Shown here in pieces: positions 44,860 to 53,461 of a stretch of 64,000 bases of DNA. Numbering within the stretch: position 1 is the stretch's first letter; every line of letters begins with the position of its first letter. The DNA is from Saprospiraceae bacterium. Lineage in GTDB: Bacteria; Bacteroidota; Bacteroidia; Chitinophagales; Saprospiraceae. Position numbers and translations under genes: made by a program. Where the stretch lies: NCBI GenBank assembly GCA_020628095.1, contig JAHDFP010000004.1, forward strand, positions 62,001 through 126,000. The letters run 5' to 3'. Under the pieces are notes generated by a model that was not told where the DNA came from, did not search any database, and was given only the letters and a program-made list of their open reading frames with translations.

Positions 44860-45858
44860 TTATATATTCAATATAAGATCATATAATTCTTGTAATGAGT
44901 CTTGCTTGTATGAGAAAAATCCATTTTTTCCGTGCAAGTAATCAGCTAGATATTCCTGCTCCGTCTGTCCCGGTGTGGGAATGAGATATGCACCTTTAGC
45001 TATACTATATAAGTCCATAACAGAAGAATATCCAGACCGACATATTATGTGCTCTGATGCTAATATGGCATCATTTACTTGGTTAGAGTCGGCACGGTTT
45101 ATAATTTCCAGATTATAGTTATCTATAGACTTCTTCAGACCTGTCGTAACACCTCTGATTAAAAGAGTCCTTTTTTTGATCTTTGATAACAGTGGTATTA
45201 AAGCATTTTCCAGTTTTGTCCTAGCTGGTTCTGGTCCAGAGAGTATAATGGAAAGAAAGTATTTCTTTTCAACAGGCTTTTCTTCTAATCTTGACAATGG
45301 ACCGATGTATGATTTATCCCTGATGCGGTTATTTTTACTCAGCTCTCCTGATAAGGTGGAGTTCTTGGTATCAGGAATTAAACAGAGGTCAAATCCATTG
45401 AGCAGCATCGTATTAATGGTATTAAGCAGAGCTTTCATTATGGAGTTATCTGCTTGCAGATTGAGTTGGTGAGTTAATATATAAGATGGTGTGTCTTTAG
45501 ATCTGAATCCAAAACGGCTATCTGAGATAATAAGGTCGGGGCGAATCTGTTTTACCAGCTTTTTGGCACGACGATTTTCAGAAATAATGGCTGCCAAAAC
45601 ATTAGGAATATTTCTAGTAACGATGCTCAGAAGGGAGTCTCCCTTGTAGGTTACACCATAAGACTTTAACTCTACAAAGTCTAAGTCTCTATATCTATCC
45701 CTGAGACATTGTCTAGCTTGACCATCCGTGGCGATGGTCACCTTGATGTCTTTTAGCAGGAGATAATCTATAATAGGAATACTACGTGTCGCATGACCCA
45801 AACCCCAATCCAGAACACCGTAAAGTACGTGCTGTGTTCCTTCTGGTAGAGGTATCAT
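44860..45858 (-). CDS. MurG-like (GT28/GT1-type) glycosyltransferase
   Basis: 332 residues with two Rossmann-like halves. The N-terminal half has VLYGVLDWGLGHATRSIPII, a GxGHxxR acceptor loop. The C-terminal half has HIICRSGYSSVMDLYSIAKG and AYLIPTPGQTEQEYLADYL, the nucleotide-sugar-binding pattern of the MurG/UGT fold. This is not murG itself, since the characteristic lipid-I-binding stretches are missing. It may glycosylate a lipid or polyprenyl carrier. It begins 1 base after the RNase G gene stop. Confidence 0.82.
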   Translation of the reverse strand: MIPLPEGTQHVLYGVLDWGLGHATRSIPIIDYLLLKDIKVTIATDGQARQCLRDRYRDLDFVELKSYGVTYKGDSLLSIVTRNIPNVLAAIISENRRAKKLVKQIRPDLIISDSRFGFRSKDTPSYILTHQLNLQADNSIMKALLNTINTMLLNGFDLCLIPDTKNSTLSGELSKNNRIRDKSYIGPLSRLEEKPVEKKYFLSIILSGPEPARTKLENALIPLLSKIKKRTLLIRGVTTGLKKSIDNYNLEIINRADSNQVNDAILASEHIICRSGYSSVMDLYSIAKGAYLIPTPGQTEQEYLADYLHGKNGFFSYKQDSLQELYDLILNI

Positions 45859-45859
45859 A

Positions 45860-47413
45860 TTACTCTCCTATACGTATCTCATCATCAAATTTGTTGAAGA
45901 ACTTAAATTGGTTGAATAAAAACTCTTCATTAGATTTTAATGGAATCCACTTTTTATACTTTATATACCACTCTAACTGCTTAGAGTAAATGCCTCTCTT
46001 TAGGTAAGCGTATATATAAGGGTTCACCGTCAGGCCAATCTTCATTTTAGGGTATGCCTCCAGGACCAACTTCAAGTTTCTCTCTATGCTATCCTCCAAT
46101 AATTGGTTTGGTTCTACCTTACCCGTACCATTGCAACTAGCGCAGACTTCCATCGTGTTGATCGTAAGAGCCGGTTTGACACGTTGTCTTGTGATCTGCA
46201 TGAGGCCAAATTTACTTAGCGGTAAGATCGTATGCTGCGCTCTATCATCTCTCATAAATTCCTTCATCTTTCCATAGAGAATGTTTTTATTCTCCTTATT
46301 ACGCATATCTATGAAGTCGATGATTATCAAACCTCCCAGATCTCTTAATCTTAACTGACGTGCTATTTCTTTCCCAGCTTCTATATTGACTTTGAGAGCT
46401 GCAGACTCCTGATCTGTACGTTGTGCTTTCGGACCACTATTGACGTCTATGACGTGCATCGCCTCAGTATTCTCTATGACGAGATAGGCGCCACTGGACA
46501 TAGTCGGTGTCTTACTAAAGGAAGATTTGATCTGTCTGGTCACACCAAAGTTTTCGAATATTGGTCTTTTTCCCTTGTAGTGACTTACGATTTTCGCAGA
46601 TTCCGGGGCTACATTTTTTAGATAAGCCTTGAGGTCTCGATGTAGGTCTTTGTCATCTATTGTTATCCTATTGAATGATTCGTTGACGACATCTCTTATA
46701 AGACTTTGAGTCTTGTTGACCTCGCTGAGTAATTTACCTGGTTTAGAGTTTTTCTTTAGTTCTTCCGTAATAAGTTTCCACCTGTTGGACAGATTACTTA
46801 CTTCGTCGTGCAGATCCGCAACCTTTTTACCTTCTGCCGCGGTCCTTATTATGAATCCAAAGTTCTTAGGTTTGATACTTTCTATCAGAACCTTTAGACG
46901 GTTTCTTTCTTCTGGGCTGACAATTTTTTTAGAGACGGAGACGCCGTTGCGGAAAGGCGTCATGACGATAAATCTACCGGCTAGATTAATCTCACATGTC
47001 AGTCTCGGACCTTTCGTAGAGATGGGTTCTTTGAGTATTTGTACTAGTACTGGTTGATGCTTTTTGAAAACCTGGTCTATTTTACCATGTTTATCATTAT
47101 CCTTTTCTAGCTTAAAGTTTTCCAGCAGCTGACTTTGCAGTTGTTTGCCGATAGCCTGCTTGGTATACTTTTGTATAGATTTGATCTGAGGACCGAGGTC
47201 AGTATAATGCAGGAAAGCATCTTTCCTGACACCCACATCGAGAAATGCTGCATTTAGTCCTGGTCGGAGCATTTTGATTTGACCTAAAAATATATCGCCT
47301 ACGGCGAACTGGTCATCGTTCTTCTGCGTATGCAGTTCGACCAGTTTTCTATCTTCTAATAATGCGATTTCGACATTTGTGGGAGTTGACTTTATTAATA
47401 ACTCCTTTTCCAA
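45860..47413 (-). CDS. rng: Ribonuclease E/G family protein
   Basis: 517 residues, RNase G length without the long RNase E scaffold tail. Features in order: an N-terminal S1 domain (VGDIFLGQIKMLRPGLNAAF then DVGVRKDAFLHYTDLG), the RNase H-like core with HVIDVNSG and LGGLIIIDFIDMRNKENK supplying catalytic Asp residues, and the zinc-link TMEVCASCNGTGKV (CxxC) that joins subunits. It processes rRNA and mRNA 5' ends. It lies downstream of HU, TPR and the mini basic protein, and is followed by a glycosyltransferase. Confidence 0.94.
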   Translation of the reverse strand: MEKELLIKSTPTNVEIALLEDRKLVELHTQKNDDQFAVGDIFLGQIKMLRPGLNAAFLDVGVRKDAFLHYTDLGPQIKSIQKYTKQAIGKQLQSQLLENFKLEKDNDKHGKIDQVFKKHQPVLVQILKEPISTKGPRLTCEINLAGRFIVMTPFRNGVSVSKKIVSPEERNRLKVLIESIKPKNFGFIIRTAAEGKKVADLHDEVSNLSNRWKLITEELKKNSKPGKLLSEVNKTQSLIRDVVNESFNRITIDDKDLHRDLKAYLKNVAPESAKIVSHYKGKRPIFENFGVTRQIKSSFSKTPTMSSGAYLVIENTEAMHVIDVNSGPKAQRTDQESAALKVNIEAGKEIARQLRLRDLGGLIIIDFIDMRNKENKNILYGKMKEFMRDDRAQHTILPLSKFGLMQITRQRVKPALTINTMEVCASCNGTGKVEPNQLLEDSIERNLKLVLEAYPKMKIGLTVNPYIYAYLKRGIYSKQLEWYIKYKKWIPLKSNEEFLFNQFKFFNKFDDEIRIGE

Positions 47414-47571
47414 AGCCTTTTAAATTTTATGTTCTAAATCCTTTAGCTGAGGTATACGACTTATATATTATCTAGTCATCGCAGATAAGGATACATCTAC
47501 TGTTAGTATAGAAAGATTATATTATGACCTAACACTTTGAGATAATATAACTCAGAAAAAGATTCAGCAGA

Positions 47572-47667
47572 TTATTTGTTCTTTTTCTTATGTCTATTCT
47601 TACGTAACCTCTTCTTACGCTTGTGCGTTGAGATTTTATGACGTTTTCTTTTTTTACCGCAAGGCAT
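47572..47667 (-). CDS. Mini basic protein, AURKAIP1/COX24 (mS38/bS22-like) domain
   Basis: A 31-residue ORF: MPCGKKRKRHKISTHKRKKR, then LRKNRHKKKNK. The KKRKRHKISTHKRKKR core matches the AURKAIP1/COX24 domain found in mitochondrial mS38 and in tiny proteins of Bacteroidota. Members bind the small ribosomal subunit rRNA. It starts 5 bases after the stop of the TPR gene and was probably missed by length filters. Role as a ribosomal protein is inferred from the family. Confidence 0.85.
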   Translation of the reverse strand: MPCGKKRKRHKISTHKRKKRLRKNRHKKKNK

Positions 47668-47672
47668 ATTTT

Positions 47673-48467
47673 TTATTTATTTATTTCACATTTTTTCTGA
47701 GCACTTTCCGCCTCCCTTTGGTTACCCATTTTATTATAGGTTTCTGCGAGTAGGCAGTAGGCTTCTTTATAGTCAGGGTCTATTTCGACTACCTTCGTAA
47801 GTCTATTAACCGCTTTTTCTAGTTGGTTAGTTCCTAATGAGAGTCTACCTAACTGAAATAATACCAATGGATTCTCAGGATAATCTTCGCTCAACTGCCT
47901 CAGCATCAATATTCCCTTCATCGGATTGTCTCTATCCATAACATCTACATAGCTGAGGGCCAGATTAATCTGATGGTCGACATTATCTGGATTAAGCTCT
48001 AACGCCTTATTATATGCGCCTCTGCTTTTAGTTATGGCAAACTGTCTTATGGACTCCTCTTGGTTACTCTTGGCAGCAATTGCAAAAGTCGTTCCCATAA
48101 TGCTGTAGGCACCTTCCGTACCTTGAGACAGAGCTATGTTCTCCGCATAATGCCCAGATATCAGAGGGTTCCCCACAGAATACCAAAAAGAAGCCAAGGC
48201 TTTGTTAGCCTCTTCTTTTTTGCTTTTATTATCTGCTTTGTCCAGATCTGCTCTGAGTGACACCACTTCAGCAAGCTGCTGTTCTGAGAGCTTATTATCT
48301 GCCTCATCTAACCATGACCTCATTTCTGAGGAGATTTCTTTTGCGACCTCAGACTTTTCTGTGGTCGATATATTTTTTTCAGGTTTTGTATTGCAACCAA
48401 AGTACATCACAAAAAACAAGACCGTAAAAATCGCAATACTTATATAGTGCTGACGATCAAGCCCCAT
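47673..48467 (-). CDS. TPR-repeat membrane-anchored protein
   Basis: 264 residues. An N-terminal membrane anchor (ISIAIFTVLFFVMYFGCN, possibly a lipoprotein signal with Cys25) is followed by TPR units: AYNKALELNPDNVDHQINLA, PENPLVLFQLGRLSLGTNQ and VVEIDPDYKEAYCLLAETYN. It ends at a KKCEINK tail. It probably serves as a scaffold on the periplasmic face. Its start overlaps the end of the HU gene by 11 bases. Confidence 0.82.
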   Translation of the reverse strand: MGLDRQHYISIAIFTVLFFVMYFGCNTKPEKNISTTEKSEVAKEISSEMRSWLDEADNKLSEQQLAEVVSLRADLDKADNKSKKEEANKALASFWYSVGNPLISGHYAENIALSQGTEGAYSIMGTTFAIAAKSNQEESIRQFAITKSRGAYNKALELNPDNVDHQINLALSYVDVMDRDNPMKGILMLRQLSEDYPENPLVLFQLGRLSLGTNQLEKAVNRLTKVVEIDPDYKEAYCLLAETYNKMGNQREAESAQKKCEINK

Positions 48468-48774
48468 CTACTCCATTCTCTTCTGGTAGTGATGAGACAT
48501 TATCTTTTACTTGATCAACAAAAATCTTTGCTGGTTTGAATGCGGGAATATAATGTTCTGGAATCTCTATGGCTACATTCTGCTTGATATGCCTTCCTAT
48601 TTTCTTTGCTCTCTTCTTTATTACAAATGAGCCAAACCCTCTTATATATACATTTTCTCCAGTGGACAACGACTGCTTGACCTCCTTAAAAAACTCTTCC
48701 AACGTAACTAGTACATCCACCTTAGGCACACCTGTCTTATCAGCTATTGTTGTCACCAAGTCTGCTTTTCTCAT
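48457..48774 (-). CDS. HU/IHF-family DNA-binding protein
   Basis: 105 residues. The HU fold is clear: MRKADLVTTIADKTGVPKVD, then YIRGFGSFVIKKRAKKIGRH (GFGxF) and IPAFKPAKIFVDQVK (PxFKP DNA-bending arm). A 12-residue acidic tail (SSLPEENGVDGA) is extra. It bends DNA as a dimer in the nucleoid. It leads a minus-strand series with the TPR, mini basic protein and RNase G genes. Confidence 0.95.
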   Translation of the reverse strand: MRKADLVTTIADKTGVPKVDVLVTLEEFFKEVKQSLSTGENVYIRGFGSFVIKKRAKKIGRHIKQNVAIEIPEHYIPAFKPAKIFVDQVKDNVSSLPEENGVDGA

Positions 48775-49026
48775 GGATTCATAATTTGTTGATTAATAAG
48801 CATTTATGCTGGGTTTTCCATTAGGGACGCCAAATTTCGGAAAATTTATCATTTATAGAAACTATTGCTTGGCTTTTTTAAGTTATTCAGCTTATAATTA
48901 GCAAATAGCACGTAATTCTCTCTTATTCAAGGGAATAGCACTTTATGGCATAGTCTTTTCATAGGTAATTAGTTGTTCCTAGGTTGAAGTTCAATTTTTT
49001 CTTAATTAAAAAAGATTATTGACCGT

Positions 49027-49902
49027 ATGATATATTCGATGACGGGGTATGGGCAGTCTTCCAGAGATTTGGATGGAAAAAAGTTTCGATTCGAAGTAAA
49101 GTCTCTCAATGGCAAAAATACCGATATAAGACTGCGATCCACTGACAATATCATGAACCGAGAGATAGAACTCAGAAAGGTAATATTGCAGAATGCCATA
49201 AGGGGCAAATTTGATGCACATCTGGTTATAGAGTCTGCTGAGGGACTTGAGGATAGCGAAATCAATCAGGCTCTCATGCAAAAGTATTATCACGCACTGA
49301 AGGGTTTCGCTGATACCAATAATATAGATCAAGGGGACATACTACAATCTATAATCAGACTACCCAATGTAGTACAGACTAACGAAGAAGCTCTAAGTGA
49401 TCAAGAGTGGATGATCGTCAAACAAATCGCTGAAGAAGCGGTCCAAAAGCTGATGAACTTCCGATCGCAAGAAGGAGAGTCCATAAAAAAAGACATATCC
49501 GAAAGGGCCAATAATATTATAAATCTACTGAATGAGGTCGGCCCTTATGAAGAAGAACGCATTGGTATCTTAAAAGAAAGGATCAAAAAAAATCTGAAAC
49601 TACATCTGAGTAATGATAATATAGACGAGAACAGATTTGAGCAGGAGCTAATTTTCTATATAGAAAAAATAGATATCAACGAAGAAAAGGTAAGACTGGC
49701 TCAGCACTGTAAGTACTTCCTCGAAGAGGTATCATCTCAAAAAATCGAGAAAGGAAAAAAACTGTCTTTTATTGCTCAAGAAATGGGTAGAGAAATTAAT
49801 ACTTTAGGAGCCAAAGCACAGCATCCAGAAATACAGCAAGTTGTCGTCAAGATGAAGGACCAACTAGAAAAAATAAAAGAACAAATGCTAAATATAGTCT
49901 AG
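49027..49902 (+). CDS. yicC: YicC family endoribonuclease
   Basis: 291 residues, full length. The N-terminal YicC domain begins MIYSMTGYGQSS and contains FEVKSLNGKNTDIRLR. The C-terminal DUF1732 domain contains GKKLSFIAQEMGREINTLGA. Members act as an endoribonuclease on small RNAs and are widely conserved. The stop codon overlaps the GTG start of gmk by one base, the usual yicC-gmk pairing. Confidence 0.95.
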   Translation: MIYSMTGYGQSSRDLDGKKFRFEVKSLNGKNTDIRLRSTDNIMNREIELRKVILQNAIRGKFDAHLVIESAEGLEDSEINQALMQKYYHALKGFADTNNIDQGDILQSIIRLPNVVQTNEEALSDQEWMIVKQIAEEAVQKLMNFRSQEGESIKKDISERANNIINLLNEVGPYEEERIGILKERIKKNLKLHLSNDNIDENRFEQELIFYIEKIDINEEKVRLAQHCKYFLEEVSSQKIEKGKKLSFIAQEMGREINTLGAKAQHPEIQQVVVKMKDQLEKIKEQMLNIV

Positions 49903-50504
49903 TGCTCGGATCAGAAAACCATAATTATAATCTCATAGTCTTTACGGCACCCTCTGGTGCGGGAAAGACAACTATAGTCAGGCACTTATTAGAGGTCTTT
50001 CCTGATGTGCTTGGTTTTTCGACGTCTGCGACCACGAGAGAAAGAAGAGAAAACGAGGTCGAAGGCGAGGACTACTACTTTATGACGGAAGAAACATTCA
50101 AGTCAAAAATAGACGATGGAGATTTCGTAGAATGGGAAGAAGTCTATCAAGGGTCTTACTACGGCACGCTTTACTCAGAAATAGAAAGACTGAAGGCCGC
50201 AGGTAAGGTCATAATATTCGATATAGATGTGCATGGTGCGGAGTCGATTAAAGATAAGTATGGAGACGAATGTCTCGTGGTATTCGTCAAGCCACCATCA
50301 TTTAGGACGTTGATCCAGCGTCTTACCGATAGACAAACAGAATCGGCAGAAAGTTTCGAAAGGAGGGTCAATAGAATAAAAAAAGAATTACTGTACGAAA
50401 ACTCTTTTGACCTTGTTTTATTGAATGATAAGTTAGACATTGCGTTATCAGACGCAGAGAGTATAATTAAGGAAAAGGTGTTATCAAGTGACAATAGAGA
50501 CTAA
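49902..50504 (+). CDS. gmk: Guanylate kinase
   Basis: 200 residues. P-loop in LIVFTAPSGAGKTTIVRHLL, the GMP-binding blocks STSATTRERRENEVEGEDYY and the lid region RLTDRQTESAESFERRVNR. It phosphorylates GMP to GDP. The start is a GTG overlapping the yicC stop; no ATG precedes the P-loop. It overlaps apaG by 17 bases. Confidence 0.96.
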   Translation: MLGSENHNYNLIVFTAPSGAGKTTIVRHLLEVFPDVLGFSTSATTRERRENEVEGEDYYFMTEETFKSKIDDGDFVEWEEVYQGSYYGTLYSEIERLKAAGKVIIFDIDVHGAESIKDKYGDECLVVFVKPPSFRTLIQRLTDRQTESAESFERRVNRIKKELLYENSFDLVLLNDKLDIALSDAESIIKEKVLSSDNRD

Positions 50505-50880
50505 AACAACAGAAGGAATAACTATCCGTGTAGGATCATACTACGAGGCTGGATCATCTAAGCCTCTCAACCAATATTTTGCCTTTTCTTATGTGGTCGA
50601 AATAGAAAACCAAAGTCCATTCGAGATACAACTGCTCAGAAGATACTGGATGATAAAAGACACCAATCTAGATATCAAAGAAGTAGAAGGTACTGGCGTT
50701 ATAGGTAAACAACCGATCATCAAGCCAGAAGAAATATATAACTATTCTTCTTGGTGTCCGTTAGCCACACCATTCGGAAAGATGACGGGTTATTACTCGA
50801 TGAAAAGACTTATAGACAATACGACATTCAAAGCCTACATACCTGAATTTCAGTTAGTCGCTGATTTCATTCATAACTAA
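50488..50880 (+). CDS. apaG: ApaG-domain protein
   Basis: 130 residues. The fibronectin-III-like ApaG fold has GITIRVGSYYEAGSSKPLNQ, YFAFSYVVEIENQSPFEIQL and LLRRYWMIKDTNLDIKEVEG (RxW), then GVIGKQPIIKPEEIYNYSS and MTGYYSMKR. Role unsettled in the family (cobalt/magnesium tolerance, diadenosine phosphate binding). The start used is a GTG inside gmk. It is the bridge between yicC-gmk and the DNA-repair genes. Confidence 0.93.
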   Translation: MTIETKTTEGITIRVGSYYEAGSSKPLNQYFAFSYVVEIENQSPFEIQLLRRYWMIKDTNLDIKEVEGTGVIGKQPIIKPEEIYNYSSWCPLATPFGKMTGYYSMKRLIDNTTFKAYIPEFQLVADFIHN

Positions 50881-50882
50881 GG

Positions 50883-51878
50883 GTGGCTCCTCTTATCCGC
50901 TTTACGTCCAAAGGAATATATTGTCCACAGGCAGATGTATATATTGATCCATGGAAGTCAGTGGATAAGGCACTTATCACGCATGCTCATGCAGATCATG
51001 CCCGACGCGGACATAAGGGTTATCTGTGCCACCACCATAGTATTAATATATTAAAGTATAGACTGGGTAACATCAATGTCCAAGGAATAGAATACGAAAA
51101 AACCATTAATATAAATGGTGTAACCATCTCCTTTCATCCCGCAGGGCATGTCGTGGGATCGGCACAGATTAAGTTGCAGAATAACAAAGAATCATGGGTT
51201 ATATCAGGTGATTACAAAATAGAAAATGACAACCTTTCTGTCCCTTTCCAGCCTGTTACCTGCGATTACTTTATTACAGAATCCACTTTTGGTCTGCCAG
51301 TCTTCCAGTGGGAAGACCAACGTGTCGTAATGGACAAGATCAATAAATGGTGGTCTCATAATAAAGAACAAAAAGTGCCAAGTCTCATATCCGCATACTC
51401 CCTAGGAAAAGCGCAACGCCTGATACAGAATGTAGATCACTCCATAGGTCCAGTCCTTTGTCATCCCGCTATTGCCAATACTAATGAAGCCATCATCGCA
51501 TCAGGTATCAAGATGAAAGAAAGTCATCCCATCGGAGATAATTATAATAATACCGAAGCCCTCTTTATATGTCCACCGGCAGCGATAGACTCTTTGTCCA
51601 AAAAGCTAGGTAAATCTTCTGTAGCGATTGCATCTGGATGGATGGCTCTGAGAGGCGCGAGACGTCGTCGCAATGTCGAACATGGTTTTGTGCTATCCGA
51701 TCATGCCGACTGGGCTGGACTCAATCAAGCCATAAGAGACACAGGTGCACAAAAAGTATATGTCACACATGGATATAGCGATATATTCTCAAAGTGGTTA
51801 AACGAAAAAGGTATACCATCGCAGACGGTCGAAACAGCTTTCGAAGGTGAAAAAATGGTAGAAACCGAAGAGGTATGA
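50883..51878 (+). CDS. Ligase-associated DNA exonuclease (metallo-beta-lactamase fold)
   Basis: 331 residues. The metallo-beta-lactamase motif is ALITHAHADHARRGH (HxHxDH), with later ligands in ISFHPAGHVVGSAQI, WVISGDYK and VLSDHADWAGLNQAI. The beta-CASP-like second part has SLISAYSLGKAQRLI and VYVTHGYSDIFSKWL. It resembles Artemis/Pso2-type nucleases and belongs to the ligase-associated exonuclease group. The GTG start lies 2 bases after the apaG stop; its end overlaps the ligase gene by 4 bases. Confidence 0.93.
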   Translation: MAPLIRFTSKGIYCPQADVYIDPWKSVDKALITHAHADHARRGHKGYLCHHHSINILKYRLGNINVQGIEYEKTININGVTISFHPAGHVVGSAQIKLQNNKESWVISGDYKIENDNLSVPFQPVTCDYFITESTFGLPVFQWEDQRVVMDKINKWWSHNKEQKVPSLISAYSLGKAQRLIQNVDHSIGPVLCHPAIANTNEAIIASGIKMKESHPIGDNYNNTEALFICPPAAIDSLSKKLGKSSVAIASGWMALRGARRRRNVEHGFVLSDHADWAGLNQAIRDTGAQKVYVTHGYSDIFSKWLNEKGIPSQTVETAFEGEKMVETEEV

Positions 51879-53461
51879 AACAATTTAGCACACTGTTCCA
51901 GGCTATAGAATCCACCACGAGTAGCAATGCTAAAATCTCCGCCATTGTAAATTATTTTGAGCAAGCTCAAGATCTGGATAAGCTCTGGTGTATCGCCATC
52001 TTTTCTCATAAAAGACCAAAGCGAAGTGTCACGACGACCTTATTGCGGACATGGGCTGCGGAACTAGCCGATATACCTCAGTGGCTCTTTGAAGAAACTT
52101 ATCACATCGTAGGCGATCTGGCCGAAACGATATCCAAAGTCACGCCTGCTAATAAGAATAAGGAAAGTAAAACTCTGAGCGATTGGATCCAATACATCAT
52201 AGATCTCAAAGAACTAGCCGAAGAAGAAAAAAAAGAAAAAATATTATACGCTTGGAGTGCTCTTAATAGTGACGAACGCTTTCTTTTCAATAAACTAATC
52301 ACTGGCGGTTTCCGTATGGGCGTCGCACAAAAAACTATCGTCAAAGCCCTTTCTAGACTTCTCGGACAAGAAGAAAATGTAATAGCGCATAAGCTCATGG
52401 GTAACTGGACGCCACAGAACATCAGCTATCAGGAATTACTCCTGACGGAAGATCAGAAGCACAATCTATCTAAGCCATATCCTTTCTATTTGGCTTATGC
52501 TCTAGACAGCGACTTACAGAATTTGGGCGCACCAGATGACTGGTTCGCAGAGTATAAATGGGATGGTATCAGAGGGCAGATTATAAAAAGAGATAGTCAT
52601 ATCTATGTCTGGTCACGGGGAGAAGAACTTGTCACACATCAATATCCAGAGTTCGATGCTCTAATAGATATTCCAGATGATTTTGTTATAGATGGAGAAG
52701 TCCTTGTTATAAAAGAAGAAAAGATCGCCTCATTCAATGCTCTACAAAAAAGAATAGGAAGGAAAGCCGTATCTAAAAAAATGAGAACTGAGTATCCTGT
52801 CAAGATGATGGTCTATGACCTACTCGAATTAAATAACGCGGACATCAGAGATCAGCAGCAACAGAAAAGACGACTCCTACTAGAAAAACTTTTTTTAGGT
52901 ATCTCCTCAGAGATGCCACTTCGGTTGTCTCCCTTGGTTTCTTTTTCGACATGGGAAGAACTGCATGACATAAGAAATAACATCCGCAAGAAAGATGCAG
53001 AAGGTCTTATGCTCAAAAGAAAAACAGGACCATATAAGACAGGACGTAAAAAAGGAGATTGGTACAAATGGAAGGTAGACCCTATGACCATAGACGCCGT
53101 CATGATATATGCTCAGAGGGGTCATGGTCGTCGTGCTAACCTATTTACCGATTTTACCTTTGCGCTTAAGGATGGAGATAGGTTAGTTCCTTTCGCCAAG
53201 GCCTATAGTGGGCTGACAGATATAGAGTTCCGAGAAGTTTCACAATTTGTTAGGAAGAATACATTAGAAAAATTTGGGCCTGTCAGTAGCGTACGTCCTG
53301 AGTTAGTCTTCGAAGTCGCCTTCGAAGGTATCGCCGAATCTAAAAGACACAAGTCTGGTATTGCACTCCGCTTTCCAAGAATAAAAAGATGGCGAAAAGA
53401 TAAACCAGTAAGCGAAATAAATACTTTAGATGATATCAAGAAATTCTTGTCTTCTGATTGA
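51875..53461 (+). CDS. ATP-dependent DNA ligase (ligase-associated repair cluster)
   Basis: 528 residues. An N-terminal helical domain (1-195) is followed by the adenylation domain with the nucleophile Lys in FAEYKWDGIRGQ (motif I), VIDGEVLVI (motif III), DAEGLMLKRKTGPYKTGRKK (motif IV, EGxMLK) and WYKWKV (motif V), and then an OB fold ending in SGIALRFPRIKRWRKDKP. It seals nicks with ATP. It lies between the exonuclease and helicase with 4-base overlaps on both sides, so the three are coupled. Confidence 0.95.
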   Translation: MKQFSTLFQAIESTTSSNAKISAIVNYFEQAQDLDKLWCIAIFSHKRPKRSVTTTLLRTWAAELADIPQWLFEETYHIVGDLAETISKVTPANKNKESKTLSDWIQYIIDLKELAEEEKKEKILYAWSALNSDERFLFNKLITGGFRMGVAQKTIVKALSRLLGQEENVIAHKLMGNWTPQNISYQELLLTEDQKHNLSKPYPFYLAYALDSDLQNLGAPDDWFAEYKWDGIRGQIIKRDSHIYVWSRGEELVTHQYPEFDALIDIPDDFVIDGEVLVIKEEKIASFNALQKRIGRKAVSKKMRTEYPVKMMVYDLLELNNADIRDQQQQKRRLLLEKLFLGISSEMPLRLSPLVSFSTWEELHDIRNNIRKKDAEGLMLKRKTGPYKTGRKKGDWYKWKVDPMTIDAVMIYAQRGHGRRANLFTDFTFALKDGDRLVPFAKAYSGLTDIEFREVSQFVRKNTLEKFGPVSSVRPELVFEVAFEGIAESKRHKSGIALRFPRIKRWRKDKPVSEINTLDDIKKFLSSD

